Source: Phytohabitans houttuyneae
GTDB taxonomy: Bacteria > Actinomycetota > Actinomycetes > Mycobacteriales > Micromonosporaceae
Direction: 5' to 3'
Length of the DNA: 64,000 bases
Assembly (NCBI RefSeq): GCF_011764425.1
Contig: NZ_BLPF01000001.1
Span: forward strand, 2,285,001-2,349,000
Translations under genes and position numbers: made by a program
Shown: positions 48,422 through 58,150 of the stretch, piece after piece
Position numbering within the stretch: the first letter of the stretch is position 1
How the letters are laid out: every line of letters starts with the position of its first letter
Notes under the pieces: generated by a model
Told to the model about the DNA's origin: nothing
The model's database searches: none
The model's input: only the letters and a program-made list of their open reading frames with translations

Positions 48422-49020
48422 CTCTCCTCGTCCTCCTCGTCGATCTCGTCGTCCTCATCCGCACCCTCGACCTCGCCCCAGTGGGTGAACTCCAGCTGCA
48501 CCCGGCCGGGCCCGAGGTCGGCGTGGGCCACCTCCTGGACGGTGCCGTCGACGTCGAGCGTTACGCCCTCGTCGCCGGCGGACTTGATCCGCGCGGTGAC
48601 CTGACGGCCGGCCGCGCTCACCTTGACAAGCCGCCCCACGTTGCGCCGCCAATGGCGGGGCAGGGTCAGCGGGCGGTCCACGCCGCGCGAGCTGATCTCC
48701 AGCTCGTACTCGCCGGGCAGCAGGTCTCCCTCGGCCTCCTCGGCCGCGTCGAGCGCCGCCGAGATGGCCCGCGAGACGTCGGCGATGTCGTCGAGGCTGA
48801 CGCCCCGATCGCCGTCGATCGTCACCCGGACCACGTGCCGGCGCCCGGCCCGGGAGACCGCCAGGTCCTCCAGGTCGTAACCGGCGCCGGCCACCACCGG
48901 CCGCACCACGGCGTCGACCCGTTCCTTGGACACCCGCGGCTGCGGGCTCCGCTCCCCCGCCGGCGGGCGGCGGCGGCCGTCGGGGCTCCGGGGTGGAGTG
49001 GTGCGACCACGCTGAGTCAT
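48418..49020 (-). CDS. rimP: ribosome maturation factor RimP
   Basis: 200 residues from ATG 49020 (AGAGGTG upstream). Acts in 30S maturation. Features: [55 protein letters not shown], the SH3-like C-terminal domain and a very acidic tail. A basic, Pro-rich leader of about 30 residues precedes the family domain. First gene of the rimP-nusA-ylxR-infB run. Confidence 0.93.
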   Translation of the reverse strand: MTQRGRTTPPRSPDGRRRPPAGERSPQPRVSKERVDAVVRPVVAGAGYDLEDLAVSRAGRRHVVRVTIDGDRGVSLDDIADVSRAISAALDAAEEAEGDLLPGEYELEISSRGVDRPLTLPRHWRRNVGRLVKVSAAGRQVTARIKSAGDEGVTLDVDGTVQEVAHADLGPGRVQLEFTHWGEVEGADEDDEIDEEDEER

Positions 49021-49255
49021 CAGGCGCACCTCTCTCCGTCACTCGGGCCACCCGGTCAGACCCTTTCGGGCCTGGTTAGGCGGCCATGCCTCCTTGCCAC
49101 CGGACCAAAGAGCGTCCGGTGGCTGCGCAGAGCGTAACGCGCCGGAGCGCTTTGGGGACCGCCGCCGCACCGACCTTCCACCCCCGGTCACCCACCGCGG
49201 GGGTTTCCGGGAGTGGGGTAACCGGCCGCTGGCGGGCGTACGGCAGACTTTGGCC

Positions 49256-49759
49256 GTGCGGAGCAGGCTTGAAGATCTACAGCCGTCCCGCCGCGGAGTG
49301 CTGGCCGCGGCGGTGGGGGCCGTCGCGCTGTACCCGATCTCGGGGTGCGGCCTCTTCGGCGACGAAGAGGACAAGGCGCAACCCCCGGCACCGGACCCGC
49401 TCGCTCCGCTGCTCGCCGAGGCGCTGTCCCTCGCCGGCCAGCACGAGGCCGCGATAGCCGCGTTTCCGGTGCTCGCCGGCCGGCTGGCGCCGGTCGCCGA
49501 GGCACACCGGGAGCACGCGGCCGCGCTGTTCAAGGTGATCAAGGCGCCGCGGCCAACCCCGTCCACCTCCCCGGACGCCTCCGCCAGCCCTTCGGCACCG
49601 GCCGGCGACGCGAAGAGCACGCTCGCCGCGCTGCGCAGCGCCGAGCAGAAGGGTCAGAAGTCGGCAGCGCAGGCCTGCCAGTCCGCGCCCGCCGACCGGG
49701 CCGCCCTGCTCGGCTCGATCGCGGCGGCCCGCGCGACACACCTGGAGGTGGTCCGATGA
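49256..49759 (+). CDS. Tat-like lipoprotein, unknown function
   Basis: 167 residues from GTG 49256, probably leaderless (no ribosome site; CAGACT nearby). The N-terminus has a twin-Arg SRRGVLAAA and a lipobox ending PISGC. The mature part is helical with a Pro/Ser-rich insertion (TPSTSPDASASPSAP). It overlaps the next gene by ATGA. The pair is probably a secreted or membrane-anchored unit. No family domain is recognised, although the helices resemble the DUF4439 partner (SLAGQHEAAIAAFPVLAG). Confidence 0.65.
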   Translation: MRSRLEDLQPSRRGVLAAAVGAVALYPISGCGLFGDEEDKAQPPAPDPLAPLLAEALSLAGQHEAAIAAFPVLAGRLAPVAEAHREHAAALFKVIKAPRPTPSTSPDASASPSAPAGDAKSTLAALRSAEQKGQKSAAQACQSAPADRAALLGSIAAARATHLEVVR

Positions 49760-50181
49760 GCTCCGAGGCACTGGCCACCGCGCTCGACGCCGAGCACGCC
49801 GCGATCTTCGCGTACGGGCCGATCGGAGTCCGCCTCGACACCGCGTCGGCCGCCGACGCCCGGCAGGCCGAGGCCACGCACCGCGCCCGCCGGGACGCGC
49901 TGGTGCTGCGGCTGACCGCGCTCGGGACGACACCACCGCCCGCGGCACCGAGCTACACGCTGCCGTACCCGGTCACCGACCGGGCCGCCGCGCTCAAGCT
50001 GGCCACCGAGATCGAGGAGCGCACCGCCGCGGTGTGGCGGGCGGCCCTGCCGGAGACCACCGAGGACGACCGGGCCAGCGCCCTCGCCGCGCTCACCGAC
50101 TGCGCGGTCCGGGCCACCCGCTGGCGGCGCCGCGCCGGGATCAGCCCGGCGACGGTCCCCTTCCCCGGCCGGGTGACCTGA
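49756..50181 (+). CDS. DUF4439 ferritin-like protein
   Basis: 141 residues; ATG 49756 in a 4-nt overlap with the lipoprotein gene. The start LATALDAEHAAIFAYGPIG is the DUF4439 helix with Glu/His residues that could bind metal, followed by three further helices (DARQAEATHRARRDALVLRL, LKLATEIEERTAAVWRAALP). No signal peptide. The function of the pair is unknown; a four-helix metal-binding or oxidative-stress role is an inference from the fold. Confidence 0.8.
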   Translation: MSSEALATALDAEHAAIFAYGPIGVRLDTASAADARQAEATHRARRDALVLRLTALGTTPPPAAPSYTLPYPVTDRAAALKLATEIEERTAAVWRAALPETTEDDRASALAALTDCAVRATRWRRRAGISPATVPFPGRVT

Positions 50182-50204
50182 CCTCGGGGGTCTTGCCCAC
50201 TCCA

Positions 50205-50226
50205 TACCGAGTATGCATACTCGGTA
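50205..50226. promoter_or_regulatory. perfect 22-bp palindrome operator of the padR gene
   Basis: TACCGAGTATGCATACTCGGTA ends 3 nt before the padR ATG and covers the -10 region (CATACT at 50215-50220, TTGCCC 16 nt upstream). No ribosome site remains, so the message is probably leaderless and self-repressed. Confidence 0.8.
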
Positions 50227-50229
50227 GCC

Positions 50230-50825
50230 ATGTCCATCCGTCACGGTCTCCTGGCGCTGCTCGAGCGCGGCCCTATGTACGGCTACCAGCTCCGCGCCGC
50301 TTTCGAAGAGTCGACCGGCACCACGTGGCCGCTGAACATCGGGCAGGTCTACACGACCCTGTCCCGGCTGGAACGGGACGGCCTGGTGCGCCCGCTGCCG
50401 GAAAACGACGGGGGCAGCGGCCGTACGAGATCACCGATCCGGGCCGGACCGAGCTGGCGCAGTGGTTCGCCACGCCGATCAGCCGTACCGACCGGCCACG
50501 TGACGAGCTGGCGATCAAGCTCGCGCTGGCGCTCACCACGCCCGGCGTCGACGTACGCGCGGTGGTGCAGACCCAGCGGACCGCCACGATGCGGGCGCTG
50601 CAGGAGTACACCCGCCTCAAGACCCGCGACAGCGACGCCGCCGACCTGCCGTGGCGGCTCGTGCTCGACGCGATGATCTTCCAGGCCGAGGCGGAGATCC
50701 GGTGGCTGGACCACTGCGAGGCGAGCCTCATGCGCTATCCGCCACCAGCGCCGAAGCCACCATCCACCAAGCCCTCCCCGGCCGACCGGCTCGATCCCGA
50801 CCACAGCGAGGTGACATCGTCATGA
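50230..50825 (+). CDS. PadR-family transcriptional regulator (one frameshift)
   Basis: ATG 50230. The first frame holds the winged helix (HGLLALLERGPMYGYQL, GQVYTTLSRLERDGLV) and runs to LPENDGG; one base is missing in the GGGGG run 50410-50414; the second frame continues RPYEITDPGRTELAQWFATP and the C-terminal helices. The repaired length is about 198 residues, a PadR-s2/AphA-type. It probably represses its operon through the 22-bp palindrome. The stop overlaps the ABC gene (ATGA), so it senses a compound exported by that transporter. Confidence 0.88.
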
Positions 50826-51535
50826 TCCTCGAACTGCGCGACGTGCACCGCACCCACGGCAGCGGCGCGGCGGCGGTACACGCGCTGCGCGGCGTCACGC
50901 TCGGCCTGCGCCCCGGCGAGCTGATGGCCGTCATGGGCCCCTCCGGCTCCGGCAAGTCCACGCTGCTCAACCTCGCCGGCGGCCTCGACCGCCCCACCGA
51001 GGGCGGCGTGTACGTCGAGGGCAAGCTCCTCGGCGAGCTCTCCAAGCGGCAGCTTGCCGCGCTGCGCCGCCGCTCGGTCGGCTACGTCTTCCAGGACCTC
51101 AACCTGCTGCCCAGCCTCACCGCCGCGGAAAACGTCGCGCTGCCGCTGGAGCTGGACGGGATGAGCGTGCGCAAGTCCCGCCGCCTCGCCGCGGCCGCCC
51201 TGGACGAGGTGGGCCTCGGCGACCTCGGCCCCCGCTTCCCCGACGACATGTCCGGCGGCCAGCAGCAGCGGGTGGCGATCGCCCGCGCGCTTGTCGGCGA
51301 CCGCCGCCTCGTACTGGCCGACGAGCCCACCGGCGCGCTCGACTCGCAGACCGGCGAGGCCGTGCTGCGGCTGCTGCGGGCGCGGGTCGACGCGGGCGCC
51401 GCCGGCGTGCTGGTGACACACGAGGCGCGGCACGCCGGCTGGGCCGACCGGGTGGTCTTCCTGCGCGACGGCGTCGTCGTGGACACCTCCGGTCCGCTCG
51501 CCCAGCCCGAGGAGCTGCTGGAGCCGGTTCCGTGA
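50822..51535 (+). CDS. ABC transporter ATP-binding protein (MacB/LolD type)
   Basis: 237 residues. Walker A GPSGSGKSTLL, Q-loop VFQDLNLLPSL, signature MSGGQQQR and Walker B LVLADEPTGALDS are present, with an H-loop VTHEARH. The MacB/FtsE-type ATPase works with the permease in the next gene, which starts in a GTGA overlap. Confidence 0.94.
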   Translation: MILELRDVHRTHGSGAAAVHALRGVTLGLRPGELMAVMGPSGSGKSTLLNLAGGLDRPTEGGVYVEGKLLGELSKRQLAALRRRSVGYVFQDLNLLPSLTAAENVALPLELDGMSVRKSRRLAAAALDEVGLGDLGPRFPDDMSGGQQQRVAIARALVGDRRLVLADEPTGALDSQTGEAVLRLLRARVDAGAAGVLVTHEARHAGWADRVVFLRDGVVVDTSGPLAQPEELLEPVP

Positions 51536-54272
51536 ACTCCTGGCTGACCGCGCTGCGCATCGCGCGGCGCGAAGCGCGCCGGGCCAAGGGCCGCTCGGCG
51601 CTGGTGATCGCGATGATCGCGCTGCCGGTGCTGGCGCTGACGTTCGCCGCGGCGTCGTACGACATGTTCAAGCTGCGACCGGGCGAGCGGGCGGACCGCG
51701 AGATGGGCACCGCCGACGCCCGGCTGCTGTGGGAGTACGACGGCGCCGTCGCGCAGGACCCGCGCGGCGACGGATGGAGCGCCGAAGGTGACCCGCACCA
51801 GACGGCCCGTACCGAGCAGGAGATCCTGGCCGCGCTGCCCGCCGGCAGCCGGATCATCCGCTCGCTGGAGAGCTACACCGAGCTGCGCACCGCCAGCGGC
51901 ATCGGCACCCTCAACTCCCGCGGGATCGACGTGCGCGACCCGCTCGCCGCCGGCCTCGTCGACCTCCTCGACGGCCGGGCACCGGCGAACGCCGGCGAGG
52001 TCGCCATCAACGCGGCAGCCGCCGACCGGCTCGGCGCGGGCATCGGCGACACGATCCAGAGCGCCGACCGCGCGAAGTCCTGGACGGTCACCGGGCTTGT
52101 CGAGCTTCCCGCCTCCCTGTCGGAAAACGTCGTCTTCCTCCCCGACGCCATACCCGGCGGCGGCGCCATGTCCTCGGGCAGCGGCACCGGCTGGCTCTGG
52201 GACGCACCCGGCCCGGTCAGCTGGGGCGAGGTCAAGCAGCTCAACGCGCGGGGCATGGTCGTCTTCTCCCGCGACGTGTTCCTGCATCCGCCGCCGGCCT
52301 CGGAGACGCCCGAGATGTTCCGCTCCTCGGGTGTGGACGCCGAGGCGATCGGGATCGGCGGCCTTGTCGCCGGCCTGGCGATCCTGGAGATCGTGCTGCT
52401 GGCCGGGCCGGCCTTCGCGGTGGGCGCGCGCCGCCGCCGGCGCGACCTCGGCCTTGTCGCCGCCAATGGGGTACCCCGGCACACCTGCGCCGCATCGTGC
52501 TCGCCGACGGCATCGTGCTGGGCACGCTCGGCGCCGCCGCGGGCCTGGTGATCGGCGTGGTGGCCGCGTTCCTCAGCCGCCCGCTGGTCGAGCTGTACCT
52601 GGTCAACTACCGGGCCGGCGGCTACCGCGTGTTTCCGCTCGCGCTCGCCGGCATCGCCGCGCTGGCCGTCGGCACCGGGCTGCTCGCCGCGATCGTGCCA
52701 GCGTTCACCGCGGCCCGCGGCGACGTCGTCGCGGCCCTGACCGGGCGGCGCGGCAGCATCCGCTCGCGCAAGCGCTGGCTGGTCGCCGGCCTCGCGCTGG
52801 CCGGGATCGGCGCGACCGCGACGTTCATCGGCGCCCGCGGCACGGACATCAACCTCGTGCTGGCCGGCCTCATCGTCGGCGAGATCGGCCTGGTGCTCTG
52901 CACGCCGGCCCTGGTGGGGCTCTTGGCGCGGTTCGGCCGGATCCTGCCGCTGGCGCCGCGCATCGCGCTGCGCGACACCGCCCGCAACCGGGCGGCCTCG
53001 GCGCCGGCCATCGCCGCGGTGATGGCGGCCGTGGCGGGCAGCGTCGCGCTCGGTGTGGTGCTCACCGCCGACCAGGAGCGCAACGACGCCAACTACCTGG
53101 CCGGCCTGCCCACCGGAAACGCGCTCATTCAGGTCCAGTACGGCCATCCCTCGGCGGAACCGGGAACGCCGCAGCGGGTGCCGGACATGGATCGCATGGC
53201 GAGCCTCGTCCGCAACACGTTCCCCGTCGTGTCCACGGTCCCGATCAACGAGATCGCCTGCCCCGCCGGCACACCGGATGAGGTCTACTGTGGACTCAAC
53301 CCGCGCATGCCCCCGGAGCGGGTGTGCCCGTACGCCGAGATGGCCGGCTCGCTCAGCGCCGCCGACCAGCGCAAGGCCCGCCAGGACCCGCGCTGCGCGC
53401 AGACCTCCGGCTGGTCCAGCGTCGGGTACGGCGCGTCGGTCGCCACGCCGGACGCGCTGCCTGGGCTGACCGGCGCGACCGGCGACGACCTGGCCAAGGC
53501 CCGCGAGACCCTGGCCGCGGGCGGAGTGGTGGTCAGCGACCCGCGCCTGATCGTCAACGGCAAGATCACCCTGGAGATCTACGACGCGCGGCAGGGGGAC
53601 GGCACCACCACGCCGCAGGAGCGCGACAAGATCCCCACCCTCGTGGTACCCGCGCACGTGGTCACCACCGGCCTGCCGGCGCACGGCGCGGTGATCTTCT
53701 CCAGCGGCGCGGTCGCCGCGGCCAAGTTCGTCGAGCGCCCGGCCGGCCTCGTGGTCTCCAACAGCCGGACGCCCACCCGGGCCGAGGAGGACCGGCTCAC
53801 AGCCGTGCTGCGTGAGCTGGACCAGGCGCTGTACGTGTCGGTGGAGCGCGGCCCGTACCGCAACTCCGACCCGACGCTGCTGATCCTCGCCGCGGCGGCC
53901 GGGGTGATCACGCTCGGCGCGGCCGGCATCGCCACCGGCCTGGCCGCCGCCGACGGCCGCTCCGACCTGGCCACGCTCGCGGCGGTCGGCGCGAGTCCGG
54001 GGGTACGGCGCAGGCTGTCGCTGAGCCAGTCGGGGGTGATCGCCGGGCTCGGTACGGTGCTGGGGGTGGCCGCCGGGCTCGGCGTCTCCGCCGCCGTGCT
54101 CTACGCCTACAACCAGGCCGGTGCCGACCGGTGGCCGGTCGAGCCGTCGTACCCGGTGGATGTGCCGTGGAGCAGCCTCGCGGTCGTCGGCGTGGTGCCG
54201 CTCGTGGCGATGCTCGGCGCCGGCCTGCTCACCCGCTCCCGGCTGCCGATCGAGGCCCGGCGCGCCACCTGA
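51532..54272 (+). CDS. ABC transporter permease, FtsX/MacB type (one frameshift)
   Basis: GTG 51532 to 54272, about 914 residues when one base is restored in the GGGG run 52468-52471 (text then reads LVAANGGTPAHLRRIVLADG). There are two FtsX-like blocks: an N-terminal membrane helix (LVIAMIALPVLALTFAAAS), a large extracytoplasmic domain, a central membrane cluster (about 280-450), a second outer domain with Cys residues, and a last cluster (LLILAAAAGVITLGAAGIATG onwards). It probably exports a peptide or antibiotic or senses the envelope. The two-block layout is common in actinobacteria. Confidence 0.9.
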
Positions 54273-54306
54273 CCCGGTAGCTCCCGGACTCGTGCCACAG
54301 ATACGT

Positions 54307-54332
54307 CCGGCGGGCCCACCCGGGCCCGCCGG
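54307..54332 (+). terminator. hairpin after the ABC operon
   Basis: CCGGCGGGCCC pairs with GGGCCCGCCGG (11 bp) around ACCC, 34 nt after the permease stop. No U-tract. Confidence 0.55.
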
Positions 54333-54416
54333 CCGGCACGATCGTCCGTATGAAGCGATGGGCCGGACCAACCAGGTGAACTTAGCGCTACCAAACGAAC
54401 ACGGTGATGACGGAGA

Positions 54417-55139
54417 ATGATCGCCGTGGCGGAGCCGAACCCGTATCTCGCGAATCCCCGCTGGGTCGTCGCGGAACAGGTGGCCGACGCGGCCCGGCGC
54501 CGATATCCGGCCGGTGTGCTGGCGATCGGCGTGCACGGGTCACTGGCACACGGCGACGACACCGAGACCAGCGACGTCGACATGGTCGTGGTCACCTACA
54601 AGGCGGGAGCCGGGCCGCGGCCGGTGACCCGCCGGGTGGACGGGATCCTCGTCGACCTGGGCGTGGTGGCCGCCGACGAGTACCTGCAGCACGCCCGAAC
54701 CCTGTCCACGTCGTGGCCGGTGGCCGCGGACCGGTACGTCACGACGCGCGCCATCTACGACCCGAACGGGTGGCTGGAGCGCCTCCGCGACACCCACCTC
54801 GGCCGGCTGGCGGAGGCCAAGTCGCTGGAGTTCACGACGCTCGCGCGCGAGGCGTGGTGCCGGGCCTCCTCAGCGCACGCGCGGGCGGTGCGGCTCACCC
54901 AGTGGTACGAGACGGACTCCGCGATGCTGATGATCGGCGAGGCGCGCCTGTCCGCGTCGATGGTGGTGGGGCTGCTGACCCGCACGTACTTTCGCAACAG
55001 CGCCGACGCGGTCAAGCGCACCGGCCTGGCCGGCGTCGACATGACCGAGCTCGGCATGATCCTGCGCGACCAGGCCAAGGAGCTGGCCAACCGCGGCCGC
55101 CCCGTGGACGCGACGGTGAGCCAGATCTTCGACGCGTGA
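54417..55139 (+). CDS. nucleotidyltransferase-fold protein (kanamycin-nucleotidyltransferase-like)
   Basis: 240 residues; ATG with ACGGAGA just upstream. The N-terminal Pol-beta fold is marked by GVHGSLAHGDDTETSDVDMVV (the GS..D.D metal motif) and the third acidic strand ILVDLGVV. The C-terminal helices (VVGLLTRTYFRNSADAVKR) resemble KNTase C-terminal domains. It could modify an aminoglycoside or another small molecule; resistance is not demonstrated by sequence. Confidence 0.75.
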   Translation: MIAVAEPNPYLANPRWVVAEQVADAARRRYPAGVLAIGVHGSLAHGDDTETSDVDMVVVTYKAGAGPRPVTRRVDGILVDLGVVAADEYLQHARTLSTSWPVAADRYVTTRAIYDPNGWLERLRDTHLGRLAEAKSLEFTTLAREAWCRASSAHARAVRLTQWYETDSAMLMIGEARLSASMVVGLLTRTYFRNSADAVKRTGLAGVDMTELGMILRDQAKELANRGRPVDATVSQIFDA

Positions 55140-55853
55140 TCAGGCCGCGTTGACGCCGATCAGGCTGCCGATCACGTAGGTGGCTCCGGCCGCCGCCGCG
55201 CCGAGCAGCAGCTGCCGCAGCCCGCTGCCCCACCACGACCGGTTGGTGAAGCGGGCGACGAGCGCGCCGGCCACGAAGAGCCCCACGCCGCCGACGCCGA
55301 GCGCCAGCCACAGCTGCTCGAAGCCGAGCAGGTACGTGACCAGCGGCACCAGGGCACCGACCGAGAAGCACACGAACGAGGAGACGGCCGCGGTCCACGG
55401 GCTGGGGCGCTCGTCCGGGTCGACGCCGAGCTCCTCGCGGGCGTGCACCCGCAGCGCCTCCTCCGGGTTGCGCTGCAGGACGGCGGCCACCTCCTCGGCC
55501 AGCTCCCGCGGCAGGCCCCGGGCGGTCCAGGTCTGCACCAGCTCGTGCGCCTCCGCCTCCGGAAACCGCTCCAGCTCCCGCCGCTCCTTGGCGACCTCGG
55601 CGGCCACCTGCTCGTTCTGGGTGCGCACGCTCGTGTACTCGCCGAGACCCATCGAGATCGCGCCGGCCACCAGCCCGGCCACGCCGGTGAGGACGATGCT
55701 TCGCGCGGAGACCCCGCCGCCGCCGACGCCGGCGATCAGCGCGATGTTGGTGACCAGGCCGTCCATCGCGCCGAACACGGCCGGGCGCAGCCAGCCGCCG
55801 GAGACGTCGGCGTGGTGGTCCGGGTTGAGCGCGGCCGGCGTGTCCCCGGTCAC
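55140..55853 (-). CDS. VIT1/CCC1-family metal transporter
   Basis: 237 residues from GTG 55853, in a GTGA overlap with map. The first two membrane helices ([20 protein letters not shown] and [21 protein letters not shown]) carry the Asp, Met, Gly and Glu residues of the family. An acidic cytoplasmic helical stretch ([20 protein letters not shown]) may bind metal. Three more membrane segments follow. Likely exports or stores Fe2+/Mn2+. Confidence 0.88.
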   Translation of the reverse strand: MTGDTPAALNPDHHADVSGGWLRPAVFGAMDGLVTNIALIAGVGGGGVSARSIVLTGVAGLVAGAISMGLGEYTSVRTQNEQVAAEVAKERRELERFPEAEAHELVQTWTARGLPRELAEEVAAVLQRNPEEALRVHAREELGVDPDERPSPWTAAVSSFVCFSVGALVPLVTYLLGFEQLWLALGVGGVGLFVAGALVARFTNRSWWGSGLRQLLLGAAAAGATYVIGSLIGVNAA

Positions 55854-56710
55854 GGCAGGGTCAGGATCTCGTACCCGTCGTCGGTCACCACGATCGTGTG
55901 CTCGAACTGGGCGGTCCACTTCAGATCCTTGGTGACGACCGTCCAGCCGTCCCGCCACATCGTGTACTCGTGGGTGCCCAACGTGATCATCGGCTCGATG
56001 GTGAACGTCATGCCCGGCTCCATGACCACGTCGAGCTGCGGGTTGTCGTAGTGCGGCACGTACAGGCCACTGTGGAACGACTCGCCGATGCCGTGCCCGG
56101 TGAAGTCGCGCACCACGCCGTACCCGAAGCGGCGCGCGTATGCCTCGATGACCCGGCCCACCGCGTTGAGCGGGCGGCCCGGCGCGACCGCCCGGATGCC
56201 CCGCATCATCGCCTCGTGGGTGCGCTCGACGAGCAGCCGCGCCTCCTCGGACACCTCGCCCACCAGGAATGTGGCGTCGGTGTCGCCGTGCACACCGCCG
56301 ATGAACGCGGTCACGTCGACGTTGATGATGTCGCCGTCTTCGAGCACGGTGCTGTCCGGGATGCCGTGGCAGATCACCTCGTTGAGGCTTGTGCAGCACG
56401 ACTTCGGGAAGCCTTTGTAGCCGAGCGTCGAGGGGTAGGCGCCGTGGTCGCAGAGGAACTCGTGCACGACCTTGTCGATCTCGTCGGTGGTGACGCCCGG
56501 CTTGCACTGCTCACCGGCGAGCTGCGTCGCCTGCGCGGCGAGCCGGCCGGCGATCCGCATCTTGTCGATCGTCTCGGGTGTCTGCACGTGCGAGCCGCGC
56601 CACTCCTTGGGCCGCTTCTTCCCCACGTACTCCGGGCGGGGAATGCTGGCGGGCACCTGGCGCCACGGCGAGATCTGTCCTGGCACGAGTGGGGCACGTA
56701 CGGCGCTCAT
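55850..56710 (-). CDS. map: type I methionyl aminopeptidase
   Basis: 286 residues from ATG 56710. Removes N-terminal Met. Metal ligands and motifs: [19 protein letters not shown] (Asp pair), the His in [13 protein letters not shown], and the Glu in FTIEPMI and QFEHTIVV. The N-terminal extension with [13 protein letters not shown] is the actinobacterial long form. Coupled to the VIT gene downstream. Confidence 0.95.
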   Translation of the reverse strand: MSAVRAPLVPGQISPWRQVPASIPRPEYVGKKRPKEWRGSHVQTPETIDKMRIAGRLAAQATQLAGEQCKPGVTTDEIDKVVHEFLCDHGAYPSTLGYKGFPKSCCTSLNEVICHGIPDSTVLEDGDIINVDVTAFIGGVHGDTDATFLVGEVSEEARLLVERTHEAMMRGIRAVAPGRPLNAVGRVIEAYARRFGYGVVRDFTGHGIGESFHSGLYVPHYDNPQLDVVMEPGMTFTIEPMITLGTHEYTMWRDGWTVVTKDLKWTAQFEHTIVVTDDGYEILTLP

Positions 56711-56741
56711 GGCCTCCACCCTAACGCCGGGCGTGGCCGCC

Positions 56742-57452
56742 TTATCGGAACGCCATCTTGCGGGCGTTGGCCGCCTGCACGAAGGCGTCGAAGACCCGGA
56801 AGTCGTCGGTGTCCTCGGGGTGCCACTGCACGCCGAGCACGAACGTGCGGCTCGGGTCCTCGACCACCTCGACGAGGTCGTCGTCGGGGCACCAGCCGAC
56901 CGGGGTGAGCCCGCCCGGGTCCCGCACGCCCTGGTGGTGGTACGAGTTGACGGTCACCTCGCCGCCGAGGATGCCGTGCGCGCGCGAGCCCGGCAGCAGG
57001 CGCACCGGGTGGTGGCCGAACTTGGGGCCGCTGAGGGGCCGGTGACCATCGTGTCCGAGCACGTCGGGCAGGTGCTGGTGCAGCCGCCCGCCGTACGCCA
57101 CGGCCATCAGCTGCATGCCCCGGCACACGCCGAGCACGGGCACGTCGGCGGCGAGCGCCGCGCGGAGCAGGAGCAGCTCGGCCCCGTCGCGCTGCGGCTT
57201 GACCTTGGTGGTCGGATGGGGTGCCTCGCCGTAGAGGGCGGGGTCGACGTCCGAGCCGCCGGTGAACATGATCCCGTCGATGCCGTCCAACACGTCGGAG
57301 TCGGGTGCGTCCGGCGTGATCAGGACCGCCCGACCGCCGCTCTCGTGGATGGCGTGCACGTACGACATCGGCAGCACCGCGGAGAACGTGTCATTGAGCC
57401 CGAAGCGCGCATCCTCGCCGTACGTGGTCAAACCAATCAGCGGCCGCCCCAT
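56742..57452 (-). CDS. gamma-glutamyl-gamma-aminobutyrate hydrolase family protein (copy 1)
   Basis: 236 residues from ATG 57452. A class-I glutamine-amidotransferase fold: [15 protein letters not shown], nucleophile Cys in LGVCRGMQL, and the His/Glu pair in [12 protein letters not shown]. Related to PuuD, which releases glutamate from gamma-glutamylated amines. It ends the minus-strand amine operon. Similar in sequence to copy 2 (HLPDVxGHDxHRP, NSYHHQGV), from which it is 10 nt away. Confidence 0.88.
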   Translation of the reverse strand: MGRPLIGLTTYGEDARFGLNDTFSAVLPMSYVHAIHESGGRAVLITPDAPDSDVLDGIDGIMFTGGSDVDPALYGEAPHPTTKVKPQRDGAELLLLRAALAADVPVLGVCRGMQLMAVAYGGRLHQHLPDVLGHDGHRPLSGPKFGHHPVRLLPGSRAHGILGGEVTVNSYHHQGVRDPGGLTPVGWCPDDDLVEVVEDPSRTFVLGVQWHPEDTDDFRVFDAFVQAANARKMAFR

Positions 57453-57462
57453 ACGGATCAAC

Positions 57463-58134
57463 TTAGCGCGAGGCGTCCACCAACGCCCGGAACGGCCGGA
57501 TGTCCCCATCCGCCTCGGGATGCCACTGGACGCCCAGCAGGAAGGGGCGGGCCGGGTCCTCGATCGCCTCGATCGTGCCGTCGTCTGCCCAGCCGGTGAC
57601 CGTGAGCCGCCCCGGGTCGGCGACGCCCTGGTGGTGGTAGGAGTTGACCTCGCCGTCGCCGTCCATGATCCGGTCGACGAGGCTACCCGGGACGAAGCGG
57701 GCGCCGTGCGAGCCGTACTGACCGAGGGCGGGGCGGTGCTTGTCGTGGCCCACGACGTCGGGCAGGTGCTGGTGCAGCCGCCCGCCGTGCGCCACCGCGA
57801 GCAGCTGCATCCCCCGGCACACGCCCAGGATCGGCAGGTCGGCGCCGGCCAGCGCGAACTCCCCCGCGTCGCGCTCGGGCCGGCTGTCGGTGCGCGGGTG
57901 GGCCTCGGCTCCGTACCGGGAGGCGTCGATGTCCGGCCCGCCGGCCAGCACGAGCCCGTCGAGCACGCGCAGGATCTCGGCGCCGTCCGGGTCCGGTGGG
58001 ATGACGATCGCCCGCCCGCCGGCCTCCTCGACCGCGCGCACATAGGTGTACGGCAGGAGAGCGGCCGGCACGTCGTGCCACACGCCCCAGGCGGCGGGCT
58101 CGACGTACGAGGTGATACCGATGATCGGCCGCAT
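57463..58134 (-). CDS. gamma-glutamyl-gamma-aminobutyrate hydrolase family protein (copy 2)
   Basis: 223 residues from ATG 58134. Same fold and residues as copy 1: LAGGPDIDASRYG, Cys in [20 protein letters not shown], and GVQWHPEADGD. The divergence is large, so the pair is an old tandem duplication, probably with different amine acceptors. 16 nt after the SDR gene. Confidence 0.88.
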   Translation of the reverse strand: MRPIIGITSYVEPAAWGVWHDVPAALLPYTYVRAVEEAGGRAIVIPPDPDGAEILRVLDGLVLAGGPDIDASRYGAEAHPRTDSRPERDAGEFALAGADLPILGVCRGMQLLAVAHGGRLHQHLPDVVGHDKHRPALGQYGSHGARFVPGSLVDRIMDGDGEVNSYHHQGVADPGRLTVTGWADDGTIEAIEDPARPFLLGVQWHPEADGDIRPFRALVDASR

Positions 58135-58150
58135 CAAGATTGTTTCTACC

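Noticed and set aside
51873-54536. 887-codon minus-strand open frame opposite the ABC permease
   Set aside because: Shadow of the permease frame, which has membrane segments and family motifs.
54417-55139. Certain aminoglycoside resistance gene
   Set aside because: The nucleotidyltransferase motif is clear but the family is broad; no residue seen fixes an aminoglycoside substrate.
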